This document shows, in pieces, positions 9,601 through 18,960 of a stretch of 64,000 nucleotides of DNA. This stretch comes from Galeruca laticollis (taxonomy: Eukaryota > Arthropoda > Insecta > Coleoptera > Chrysomelidae): positions 292,276,246 through 292,340,245 of the forward strand of contig OY998175.1 in NCBI GenBank assembly GCA_963921935.1, in the 5' to 3' direction. The position numbers and the translations under genes are program-made. The notes under the pieces were generated by a model that did not search any database, had not been told where the DNA came from, and worked only from the letters and a program-made list of their open reading frames with translations. Position 1 is the first letter of the stretch. Every line of letters begins with the position of its first letter.

Positions 9601-10829
9601 ACTTTTATGATAAAATATTGTTCTGGGCCACAGATGCGGAAAAGTTAGTTTTAATCTTTAAAACCGTTCATTGTTTGTTAGTTTTTCTCTTTAAAATAAA
9701 ACTAGACTCGTAAGTAAAACAGATGTATCTTGAGAAAATTTTTATTTCGGTTGGTTTTGTCTATCATAATTTCGCAGAAAAATTGTCAATTAAAATAGTT
9801 TTGCTCAAAAAGTTCTTGCACATCATGAAGTTTGTAAGCTTTGAAGCCGTTTTTTCTTAAAACACTGTGTACTTTAAAAATAGTACCATTTAAATCTCAT
9901 GCCACGCGTCTAATGGTGGTCCTAGGGTTTTGAACAAAAGCCAATAAAATGGACAGGTCAATCTCCATTAATGTTGTTCGATTTCTTCGTCGGTGTTCCG
10001 GTTTTAGGCACAACGTTGTTTCAAATTGTTTAATAGTTTGATGTATCCTGTGATGCGGTACATCAGTCTTACCATTGGACATATTAAATAAAAATTGTTT
10101 CATATCGCGACTACTGTGACCGCCATAATACATACGAACAATTTGCACAATTTCTTCACGCGTAAGCATTTTACAACGAGAAGAAACATAAATAATAACT
10201 TACTGATAAGAATTAAAAACTACCAAAAATATAAACAATAAAATAAATCAAATAATGGGAAAACACGAACAATTTTAAATGAAATTATAACTATTATAAT
10301 AAATGAAAAATTATTAAAAAATGAATCTAAACTTGAAACAACAAATGAACTTACAAAAATATCTACAAACGAAACAATAAATTGCTCACAAGTACACTAA
10401 AATAAGAAATCTAATCGCCTTAAAAATACTTATTCGCTCCAAAGATTACAAACTGTCAAGAATGAAAATGACATTATTTGGAAGGCTACCTACTAGATTT
10501 TGTTTTTTAAAATCGATACTAAATTGTCTGAACTTTTCTTTAAATAAATAAATTTTAGAAACAAATAACTTCACTTCAATTTAAAATTAATGTTTTATAG
10601 ATAAAAATTGTAAACAAGGACTAAAAACAGAAAACTTCGTCACAACTTTCAAATTTCGCGTACCAAATACCAACTCGGTCATCTCGATCCCGGTTGTTTG
10701 TATTCGAAAGTGATATAAAAACATAATTATACATTTCCTTATTAAACCAGACCGAATTTAAGAAAATTAAATGTGCACTTGAATTTATTAACGACTTTTT
10801 CAAATCTGTTATTACCTACTTTTCAAAAA

Positions 10830-10910
10830 CGCTATTTGGTAAAAAAGTTAGCTCGCGTTTGACAGTTTTGTACAGGAAACCCTATGTCGCATTTTATAAA
10901 TAACACACTG
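10830..10910 (-). repeat. Right terminal inverted repeat of transposon 1
   Basis: Reverse complement of 7184-7270; it ends at 10910 next to the TA target. Confidence 0.8.
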
Positions 10911-10912
10911 TA

Positions 10913-12283
10913 CATAAAGAGTGTAAGGAAGTTTCAGTCAATTTCCAGTATAATTGCAAATTTTAGGATGCTCTTAATATTTTAGATCAATCGGGAATAT
11001 CTGAAATCTCCATACTCCGAATTTTCAGATTTAGATTACGTAAAATTTCTTTAAATTGTCTAATCGAACCCCAAAACAAACACCCTGTTTATTCTTTCCC
11101 ATTGAAAGTATTTTCGGACTTTTTCTCTGAATCACCGCGTCATAAACAGGAAAAAAGTTTACATCTAACTTACCAATCTCTGTCAATAAGTTCATTTTGG
11201 TTTATTCCCCGAATATGTAATCAAAATTCAAAAACTATTGGATCCGATAAGTAAATTTACAGCTTGTTATATACAATGTATCAACTTCGATCAGTTGTAA
11301 ATTCCGATCGTAATCACGACCCCGGTGCGGCAAACGGTATTCGGAGTATCGGAAAATTCGGGATCAGTTCGAATCAACTCAAATTACATGTAAAATATCA
11401 ATCACTCCAACGGAAACCCGAACTAGTTGAGAATTAGCCCGACGCTGCCCTTTGGCGGATATTCGAACTGTTACGAGTACTAGAGACTAACGTGACATTG
11501 AATTCCCAAAATGAGTTACGGATAAAACGCAGTTTTGTTCGGTAAACTGTAAAATACTGCAATGTATTTTGCCAATTCAATTATTTGCGAAGGCATCAGA
11601 CTGTGTTTTAATTTAACAAATATCGGAACTATTTACATAAACAAGGCGTTACCAAAAAATAAATGCCACTATTTTATGCACTTTAGGATACGAAGCTTTT
11701 TTCATAAAACATCTGAAAAGTACACTCTCGGGTATTACTATCTTATTAATTGAACATCTCACCCAAAACCAGTGATCACTTTCACATATTAACTACATCC
11801 TCAATATATTAACTAACCTTAAGCCTCAAGACAAGTTATGCCAACAGCTATCGGACACAGCAACACATAAGATCCATGGTGACAATAAATATCACTAAAA
11901 TTATGTATTTGTTTAATGAAACTTCAATTACGGAATCCGAAACACGCATTCTAGTCCAGGCGGAAGAGCAGTAAATGTAGGGTGTGATGGATGTTGTTTG
12001 ATAACGCAAAAATTTTTATGCAGAAAAATGCCGAATATCGTGTACAACAATAATCTATGTTTGCCTACTCCAAAAAGTAATTGCTAAATGCTGTAGAACA
12101 ACAAATATACGGAAATATCGAAAAATTATCCATTTTTTGATACATTTGTGTCTAAAACTGCAACAAAGCCGTAAATTTAAAAAAATGACTCCTTCTTTTT
12201 TGTTTATTTGACGATTTCCTATAAGGTTATGAGAATCGCGTATCGAAAAACTTTAATTTTCCATGAATAATATGCGAAAATTA
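10913..12283. other. No gene recognised
   Basis: AT-rich sequence, no recognisable protein, tandem array or paired repeat. The 63-codon frame at 11562-11753 has no support. Confidence 0.4.
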
Positions 12284-12292
12284 GTAAAAAAT
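12284..12292. repeat. 9-base target duplication, left
   Basis: GTAAAAAAT, identical to 14026-14034. Confidence 0.75.
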
Positions 12293-14025
12293 AGCTTGGT
12301 CAAGTCAGCAGAGCTAAAATAGCAAACACGAATAAGAACTAATAGAAATTTAAGTGCTCTTTACGTGCTAATTACAGCCTTTAATTAAAAATTTCGTGCT
12401 TTTTTAGTTTCTCTAATAATTGTTGTTTAAATGTTGCCCGCTAGCTTGAACGAAAGTTAGCAGAGCACTATTAATAATTGGTAAGTAATTGAAAAAACTG
12501 TTGCACACAAATTAAGTGCTATTTAAGTGCTTGCGTTGTTTTAAATTAAAAACTCATGTAGCAATAAATAATAAAATGTTGTAAATGAAAATATTGAAAA
12601 ATGTTTACAAACGATGCGTGTTTTCACGAGTTTGTTCAAAAAAAGTTACAAAATCCCGTCATGGGCTCGTGATGTTGTAAACTTAAAACATTATCAGCAA
12701 TAAATAATAAAATGTTGTAAACAATATTTATTTGTTTTTTGTAAAAGTTGCGTACATGTGGTCGTATATGGTGTTTTTTAAAAATGTCTTGTAAATTTAT
12801 TCGTATTAAAAAATGTCCAATAACATCATTTCCAAAGGTACAGGGGTAAAATGTGGTACCAAAGACAAAATATGTTCTGGTAAATTTAAGAGTTGGTACA
12901 CGTAGTCGTATATGGTGTTTTTTTAAAATGTTTTGTTAATTTCTTCGTATTAAAAAATGTCAAATAACCTTAGTTCCAAAGATATTTTGATAGAAACAAG
13001 TTGTATGTTTTGAAATAAAGAATTATTTTATTTGATGAACATTTATTTGAAAACTTATGGTAAAAGTTAAGTATATATAGACTGAAAATAAAAAAAACTG
13101 TCATATATTACGTTCCACTGATTATGTTGAAAGAAAGTACATTAAAAAGATATCCTGTTCTATTTAACTGTATTTATAACTTCCAGTCACTTTTTACATA
13201 ACGTCTATTTCTTGTTAGACTTGATTTCCTGATGGTTTATTTATCCATCAATTTTTTATTGTCTCGCGTGCCAAAATTCAATAAAAAATATTATTTTTCC
13301 GAAATATTCTGAATACTGAATGTTTTTTTACCGATTTGTTTAATAATAATAGTATCACACTTTTAACTGAATTTTCGGCCTTAATTCACATATTTTCTCG
13401 AAAAATGAAATTACTTTTTTTTATTTATTTCCTTTTTCATTATCGTGTTGGAAATACCAATATACACATTTTGACGTTTATGTTATGTCAGTAGCTCTAC
13501 TAGTTTAAAAGTTGTGACCGTGCAAAAACATTTTCAATGTTACAAAAATATTAAAATAATAACGAATTCAAGTTAACAGATATATGTTTATAGAAAAACT
13601 AAAACAGGACAAAATTTATGCTTGAAAGATATAATTAGCACTTAATTTTTGTGCAACAGTTTTTTCAATTACTTACCAATTATTGATAGTGCTCTGCTAA
13701 CTTTCGTTCAAGCTAGCAGGCAACATTTAAACAACAATTATTAGAAAAACTAAAAGAGCAAGAAATTTTTAATTAAAGGCAAAAATTAGCACTTAAAGAG
13801 CACTTAATTTGTATACAAAAGTTTTTTTAATTACTTACCAATTATTAATAATGCTCTGCTAACTTTTGTTAAGCTCGCGGGCAACATTTAAACAACAATT
13901 ATTAGAGAAACTAAAAGAGCACGAAATTTTTAATTAAAGGCTGTAATTAGCACGTAAAGAGCACTTAAATTTCTATTAGTTCTTATTCGTGTTTGCTATT
14001 TTAGCTCTGCTGACTTGACCAAGCT
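12293..14025. mobile_element. Long-TIR non-autonomous element with 9-base target duplication (Mutator-like)
   Basis: Ends are perfect inverses (AGCTTGGTCAAGTCAGCAGA at 12293 and its complement ending at 14025). The inverted repeats run about 250 bases (12293-12545 and 13775-14025). A 9-base direct repeat GTAAAAAAT flanks it (12284-12292 and 14026-14034). Long TIRs with a 9-base duplication are the hallmark of Mutator-like elements; this is inference, as no transposase is present. The right terminal repeat is duplicated in tandem (about 13620-13785 and 13786-14025). The interior (12555-12985) contains two pairs of repeats with a period of about 141 bases. Confidence 0.75.
12555..12985. repeat. 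Internal tandem repeat, about 141-base period
   Basis: The motif AATAAATAATAAAATGTTGT recurs at 12558 and 12699, and TCGTATATGGTGTTTTTTA recurs at about 12765 and 12907. Offsets of 141-142 bases in both cases suggest three degenerate units. Confidence 0.6.
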
Positions 14026-14034
14026 GTAAAAAAT
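14026..14034. repeat. 9-base target duplication, right
   Basis: GTAAAAAAT, identical to 12284-12292. Confidence 0.75.
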
Positions 14035-14995
14035 CATACGTAAACTTTGAGAAATATTTTCGGTAAGTAAAAATTGATAAATATTTATCAAATTTTCAGA
14101 AAAGATAGTTTAACACATTTCAATTACGCACAAAAATTTTTGTAAGGATCGACCGCGTAGTTTTTCACTGCCACAATGATTAATTAACAAAATATAAAAA
14201 AGTAGATCGCGCGTACCTTGTTTAAACAACGGCGATAAAGGAGCACGCAATTTTTAACAGTTACTTAGTGTCGTAACAAACAATAAGCAATTATAAAAAT
14301 ATCCATTTTACGTTTTAACGATTTTTTACCATTTTTTTAAATTTTGTCAAATTTTTTCAATTATAAATAATTTCTCGTTTACAGCATCGGTTCGATGTAA
14401 TTTAAAAATTGTTTCCCATCTGAATACTGCTTTGCAAGGACTTTCATTTTAGCCCAAAACAACTAAATTTGACAGTCCAGATCCGGAGATAGCGGCCCAC
14501 AAAGTTAATAATAATTTATGGCTTACTTAATCGTTAAATCGAAATTAAAAAATATTCTCTTATAGCTGGTTGCAAATACTTTCTATACTCGTCTTGTGCA
14601 TTTTCGACAGATGAAAGCCTAATGAAAGAAAAATCGATGAAAATACCGTAATCAGAGGAGTTCGTCGGCCGAGCGACGTGGGAGCAGGAATGGGAATGGC
14701 GGAGAGCAGCTGTGCTGTCGTGCGGCCCGGTTGTTTCAAAATGCGAATGCGCGGTAAAGCATGAGTCATCTCGGCAACGGTGCCACTTATCGAGACGATT
14801 TTTTTTTAATTTGATGTAGCGAAATGAGAGGAATCAGAATATGCCATCAAAAAACAATAGTACAAAAAAATTTTGCACGAATTTGAAGATAACAAAAGTA
14901 TGCTATTTTCATTTGCATCAAAAAAATTGTTGTATGATTGAAAAATTATTTTGTTGCTTAATGTTCATCAAATCATGCTAATTGAACGTTTCCAA
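14035..14995. other. No gene recognised; small GC-richer patch
   Basis: Mostly AT-rich. A GC-richer stretch at about 14655-14790 stands out from its surroundings but carries no supported reading frame. Confidence 0.4.
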
Positions 14996-14999
14996 GTAC

Positions 15000-15250
15000 A
15001 AGTGAAGGAAGGAAAAAAATATGCAACTCATAGGTAAGTAGATACTCTAGGCCGGTTCTGGAGCGGAAGTCGGCCATGTTGGATTTGTTGGCTGCACTCT
15101 TGGATAGTGTGACGTAAGCATTGAATATTTTTTTAATTAAATAAAAAGTGTTTCGTCTCGATGGCGATTTGAACCCACGGTCCACCGTGTCGAATTTATT
15201 AATTCCGCGAGTATTCCAACTACACTATTAGATCACGATACAATTTAATG
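15000..15250 (-). repeat. tRNA-like sequence, probable SINE head
   Basis: Read on the - strand, it has both internal pol III promoter boxes: A box TAGTGTAGTTGG (15217-15228) and B box GGTTCAAATCG (15165-15175), spaced as in a tRNA. The acceptor arms do not pair well enough for a functional tRNA. The sequence continues through a T-run (complement of 15143-15147) into an unrelated body (15000-15140). A tRNA-derived SINE or a tRNA pseudogene fits best. I could not find a second copy in the window to fix the ends. Confidence 0.45.
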
Positions 15251-15324
15251 CGAGACGGAGCTATATGAGTTATAGAGAAAAACTTGCGCGCGCAGTCGTT
15301 ACATTTAATAATTGTGGAAAAGGC

Positions 15325-15450
15325 GTAGTATAACGTCACGTGTAACGTCATACGTCACGTGTAACGTGTGTAACGTCAGATGTCGCGTGTATCGTCTAAC
15401 GTTACGTCACGTGTAGCGTTGCGTGTAAGGTGTCACGTGTAACGTCACAA
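15325..15450. repeat. Degenerate ACGTCACGTGTA short tandem repeat
   Basis: About ten irregular units of 10-14 bases built on ACGTCACGTGTA/ACGTGTAACGTC, rich in CpG and in the palindrome CACGTG. Confidence 0.7.
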
Positions 15451-16146
15451 TAATAGCAGATATACATTGTAGTACCCTTGTGGCATCTTGTATATTGATC
15501 GAACGTGTCTGAGTCCAATGACATTCGCATAGCAACAGAGGGGTTACCGATCTCAATGCCGTAATGACATTGAGGGGTTGCTGACGTCACAGCAGTAATG
15601 ACCTTGGTTTGGTCAAAAAACTCCATAAGGAACCTTAGCGATTTCCCATGTTATTTTACATAAGGAATGAGCCAGAACCTGTGTTGCCTAAATACTACGA
15701 TTATATTACACGAAGAATTAATCTCTCTTTGTACAATTTGCAATATAATTTTCGATATTTAAATAAATGCTGCTGCAAAAATGACATATTCGCTCCAATT
15801 CTTTATCACTTTAATCTTATTCTCATAAAATGAAATATCTGTATTCAACTCTCGAGCACTTTTAGTAAATTCCTTTAATTTGTGTCTATACTCTTCTGAT
15901 AACAATATAAACTTTTCATTTTACCAAAAAAAAATCATGAGCACTTCTGTAACCATTGCGCATGTCCAAAATAATGCCATTTTTCTCTCTGCTCATCCAA
16001 CGGATGCGTCGCTTGCCCAAAATAATACCATAACGACTGTGCATTGAAAAAAAATTTGCATATTTGATGACTACGCCCTGTATATAAGAAATATATACCT
16101 TTTTCACAAACTTCTAACGCCTTACAGCAACTTTTTGGTACATCCT
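15451..16146. other. No gene; contains one half of a shared 50-base repeat
   Basis: No coding feature recognised. The block GCGATTTCCCATGTTA...TTTACATAAGGAATG (about 15635-15675) recurs at 18560-18605, so a dispersed repeat is present. Confidence 0.45.
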
Positions 16147-16171
16147 ATATATATATATATATATATATATA
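16147..16171. repeat. (TA)n tract, left of the palindrome
   Basis: Uninterrupted TA repeat of about 25 bases abutting the left end of the palindrome. Confidence 0.85.
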
Positions 16172-16957
16172 GGATTATTTTTTGTGGGTTTGTGGCAATG
16201 ATACCAAGTGTACTCTTTTAAATATTTATTCTACGAGCTTTCGAATACAATCGTATTCATTTTCAAGTACTAAAAATTATAAAATATGGTCAAAAATTAA
16301 AATAAAGGGTATATAAAAAAATACTTACATTATTTAACGAGATTGCAGGTAAAGTTGTAAAATATATGTATAATAAATCATTTCAAATAGTATCCAAAAA
16401 TTATTATAAAATTTCAAAAAACAATATATGTATTAAATAATGTTACCAAGTCAATATGAATTTTTTTTGTATTACTTTGATGTTAAAAATAATTTTATTA
16501 TAGGTTACTTATATGATTTGTACTCAAATTTTTAAATGTTGCTTTTCAAATTATAATAAATATATATATTTATTAGAATTTGAAAAGCAACATTTAAAAA
16601 TTTGAGTACAAATCATATAAGTAACCTATAATAAAATTATTTTTAACATCAAAGTAATACAAAAAAAATTCATATTGACTTGGTAACATTATTTAATACA
16701 TATATTGTTTTTTGAAATTTTATAATAATTTTTGGATACTATTTGAAATGATTTATTATACATATATTTTACAACTTTACCTGCAATCTCGTTAAATAAT
16801 GTAAGTATTTTTTTATATACCCTTTATTTTAATTTTTGACCATATTTTATAATTTTTAGTACTTGAAAATGAATACGATTGTATTCGAAAGCTCGTAGAA
16901 TAAATATTTAAAAGAGTACACTTGGTATCATTGCCACAAACCCACAAAAAATAATCC
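16172..16957. mobile_element. 786-base near-perfect palindrome, probable fold-back PLE (family E)
   Basis: The two arms (about 390 bases each) are almost identical inverted copies meeting at 16560-16570 in TA-rich sequence. Outer ends are GGATTATTTTTTGTGGG and its complement. Each arm contains a hammerhead-like motif: on + at about 16862-16898, TTGAAAAT, stem GAATAC/GTATTC, GAAA, GCTCGTAG; the left arm has the same on - at about 16231-16267. The T after the core and the GAAAGCTCG string match what is seen in many Penelope terminal repeats, but the first core half is degenerate. About 33 bases of unpaired sequence separate the right end from a second (TA)n tract, compatible with a one-sided PLE tail inserted in (TA)n. 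No coding sequence. Confidence 0.6.
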
Positions 16958-16986
16958 TGATTATTTAGTTGGCAAATAATTAATTT

Positions 16987-17039
<53 letters not shown>
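16987..17039. repeat. (TA)n tract, right
   Basis: About 26 TA units. Together with 16147-16171 it may be the split target of the palindromic element. Confidence 0.85.
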
Positions 17040-17044
<5 letters not shown>

Positions 17045-17052
17045 GCTCTATC

Positions 17053-17112
17053 ATATAGGTAAGAAAACCACATTACTTCACTTTCAACGAAGCAGTTTCC
17101 ACGACACCCACC
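17053..17112 (+). repeat. Left terminal inverted repeat, unassigned element
   Basis: Pairs with 18406-18465; the outer 32 bases differ at only one position. Confidence 0.75.
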
Positions 17113-17195
17113 CCTTCCCCCCACTTTTCTACGATGGTATGAATATAGGTCAAATTTTAAGGCTTTAGTATTCGACGATTGTTCGAACTGTTAAG

Positions 17196-18383
17196 ATGGC
17201 AAGCTCAAAATTTTTAGTGTTTCCCAGCTTTACGGTAAGAAAGTTGAGCCGGCCGATGAGAGATTTGGATTGTGGCTCCTGTTGGAAAATTTGGAAGGTA
17301 ACAATCTGGTTACAGATATTGAAAATATTAAATACACGGAAGATGAACAACCGCTGGAAGATGGACTTATACCAATTACAGAACCATTTTGTGACAACAA
17401 AATGCTTGTAAAGGTATGCGACTTAGAGGACTGCGATGGAAATTCTAAACTTGTTAAAAAATAAATATGTGGTCCTTTTAATAGTTATATATGTGGAAAG
17501 TTTGGTGAATTGGTTTCTGCAAAACATGGTGTTGAAGCTAAGCTTCCTTTCCTCTTACTTAGTAACAATCAGCTTAACCATTGGAACAAGAGAATTAGTC
17601 GGAGAAGAAGATTTGGAAATTATTAAAAGGAAACATAAAGAACATGTGTGCATTCCATACAAAGTAGAATTGGCGGACGTTAATCTCGACAAGCTATTTA
17701 AAGAAATACCAAATTTATTGGAGCAACTCCGGAAGGAAGATTACTACCTAATGGACTTAGACATAATGCAGGATTTTGCAGGAATTTTTAACAAGGAGGA
17801 AATGATTAATTATTTAACGAACAACTTTAACTTTTGCATCCAAGGAGAGTACAAGGAAAGGTGCAACATTATTGTAAACAACGATAAAACAGTTGGCATA
17901 GAGGTTATAAATTACATTCTCTCTGCATGCAGTTTTAATTGCCTCCCTGTTAACCATATTGAAATTGTAGAAGAAAAGGAGAACAGGGACAATGTTCGAA
18001 TTATACAAAAGTGTTACATTAAAGCTGGAGAGACTTACTTTTCTAGGTCCAGTACCCCATTTTCTACTATACCGGAGGATATTGACATACCGGACGCTGG
18101 ACTAATCTCTACAGATAATTTGGTTGCACGTATTTTAAGGAAGAGAACTAATAAAACCAACAAACCTTCTCCTTATAATATTGAAGAAATCGACCCTCTG
18201 TCGCAAGCTTACGTTACATCGACAAGGAAACGAAAACAGGAAATGGATGAGCTAGATACCAAGAGGCGAAAGCTGGATTTTCTCGAAAAGACAACTGCAA
18301 TAAAGGAAGAATATAGAAGTCTACTGGAGAAAGAAGAGACGATAACGCAATTGAGGGCACGCATTTGGGGTAACCTAACATAG
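17196..18383 (+). pseudogene. Unknown protein of the unassigned TIR element
   Basis: I do not recognise this gene. The best start is ATG at 17196 (MASSKFLVFPSF). Reading continuity then needs a shift near 17250 into ERFGLWLLLENLEG, runs to a TAA at 17462, continues through ICGKFGELVSAKHG, and shifts again near 17605 into the longest open stretch (17606-18383). Without these three lesions it would be about 395 residues. The middle is acidic. The C-terminus is strongly charged and helical with a basic cluster (TRKRKQEMDELDTKRRKL), likely a nuclear signal plus coiled coil, ending ITQLRARIWGNLT. I see no DDE triad, zinc finger, RT or integrase motif. It could be a divergent transposase or an accessory DNA-binding protein. 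Confidence 0.55.
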
Positions 18384-18405
18384 CCAACCCCACAAAAACA
18401 GGAGC

Positions 18406-18465
18406 GGCTGGAGTCGCCGAAACTACTTCGCCAAAAGTAAAGTAATGTGGTTTTCTTACCTATAT
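18406..18465 (-). repeat. Right terminal inverted repeat, unassigned element
   Basis: Reverse complement of 17053-17112 with about nine differences over 60 bases. Confidence 0.75.
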
Positions 18466-18559
18466 TACGTCATTAGCATGGTGGATGCGTACAAGATGGC
18501 CGCCTCTGATTGACGCATGCGCAGATCGAAATTGCGCCAACAATGACCACGATGGACCT

Positions 18560-18608
18560 TGGCGATTTCCCATGTTAATTTACATAAGGAATGGTCTAGA
18601 ACCCGCCT
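18560..18608 (+). repeat. Shared 50-base dispersed repeat (second copy)
   Basis: GGCGATTTCCCATGTTA and TTTACATAAGGAATGG match 15632-15678 closely; flanking sequences differ. Confidence 0.6.
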
Positions 18609-18639
18609 AGCTCTTTCACTTAGATACTAACTATTGTCT

Positions 18640-18960
18640 ATCATCTTGGCGGGATGTGGATACCATAATTTCTTCACCGTTAAATGGTGATACTTTATTC
18701 ATCAAAACATTGACTGGGTCGCCTAAAGGCATACCTCCTTGATCCCTCCAGACCTTCCAATCGGCCTCAAGATGCGAAGTAGCAGAGACAATTCAAACTG
18801 GGTTTGGTATTCCGATTTTCAGAGCTGCAGGTGTACCTCAGCATAATTCTCAACTTGGGATTTTCCTCGAGGCTGGTAGTCCGTTTTTCCGTTGCGTTTG
18901 GGTCCACCATTACTCATTTCGACCCTTTTATTGAATCGCACAAGTCGAGCAGTCTTATCT
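18640..18960 (-). other. Possible coding remnant, unassigned
   Basis: On the - strand two open stretches look protein-like. One at 18960-18850 contains SNGGPKRNGKTDYQPRG, and one at about 18795-18655 contains DWKVWRDQGGMPLGDPV and ends at a stop. They lie in different frames with a shift near 18840. I cannot name a family; it may be an exon or gene fragment captured among the repeats. Confidence 0.25.

Larger units (their letters stand above)
7984..9666 (+). mobile_element. Tandem-repeat element, copy A (Helentron/HINE-like layout)
   Basis: Inserted in the transposase of transposon 1. Layout: a 140-base head (7984-8125) containing GAGAAAAGTATTGGTTTACC; a (CGT)n microsatellite (8128-8155); about eight tandem monomers of roughly 174 bases (8173-9600); and a tail with GCGGAAAAGTTAG. 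The tail ends in a perfect hairpin (GTTTTAA-TCT-TTAAAAC, 9648-9664). A second copy at 34609-36499 on the opposite strand shares the head, microsatellite, monomers and tail, which defines the ends independently. Head, microsatellite, about 150-base repeats and 3' hairpin is the layout of DINE-1/HINE and pearl-type elements. The assignment to Helitron-like elements is inference, since no coding sequence is present and no target duplication is seen for this copy. Confidence 0.7.
7442..10169 (-). pseudogene. Mariner-type transposase, interrupted and mutated
   Basis: Starts at 10169 (MLTREEIVQIVRMYYGG), an N-terminal helix-turn-helix region that continues to RTTIRRVA near 9897. Further decayed pieces lead to FLKIHLF at about 9740 and a frameshifted TYESSF near 9715. 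There the first catalytic Asp (usually TDE or SDE) reads Tyr. The 174-base-repeat element interrupts the gene here. The reading resumes at about 7970 with QRYWDTVNP and runs through VNVWAGIF, WYQHDGCPADSS (second Asp) and SPDLAPPDIFL (third Asp region). A Trp-to-stop change follows (TAG), then the tail to a natural TAA at 7442-7444. One catalytic loss, at least one frameshift, stops and an insertion make it inactive. Confidence 0.75.
7184..10910. mobile_element. IS630/mariner-type DNA transposon 1
   Basis: Bounded by terminal inverted repeats of about 80 bases or more (7184-7270 and 10830-10910) with TA on each side (7182-7183 and 10911-10912). The TA duplication is the hallmark of the IS630-Tc1-mariner superfamily. 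The repeats share the block AACTGTCAAACG and the block AGCTAACTTTTTTACCAAAT. Inside, on the - strand, lies a broken transposase gene. A 1.7 kb tandem-repeat element (7984-9666) has inserted into that gene, which accounts for the large size. Without the insert the transposon is about 2 kb. Confidence 0.82.
17053..18465. mobile_element. Unassigned terminal-inverted-repeat element with one gene
   Basis: Ends are inverted repeats of about 60 bases (17053-17112 and 18406-18465). They share AGGTAAGAAAACCACATTAC at the outside and about 85% identity over the full length. ATAT lies at both outer borders, so a 4-base duplication (17053-17056, 18462-18465) is possible, but being palindromic it cannot be separated from the repeat. 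The 1.4 kb interior is filled by one broken gene on the + strand whose product I do not recognise. I could not place it in a known superfamily. Confidence 0.65.

Noticed and set aside
15150..15245. Functional tRNA gene
   Set aside because: Both internal promoter boxes fit, but the acceptor and anticodon stems do not pair acceptably, so a SINE head or pseudogene is preferred.
16813..17124. 103-codon - frame with a Tyr-Ile run
   Set aside because: It translates the (TA)n tract and the palindrome arm.
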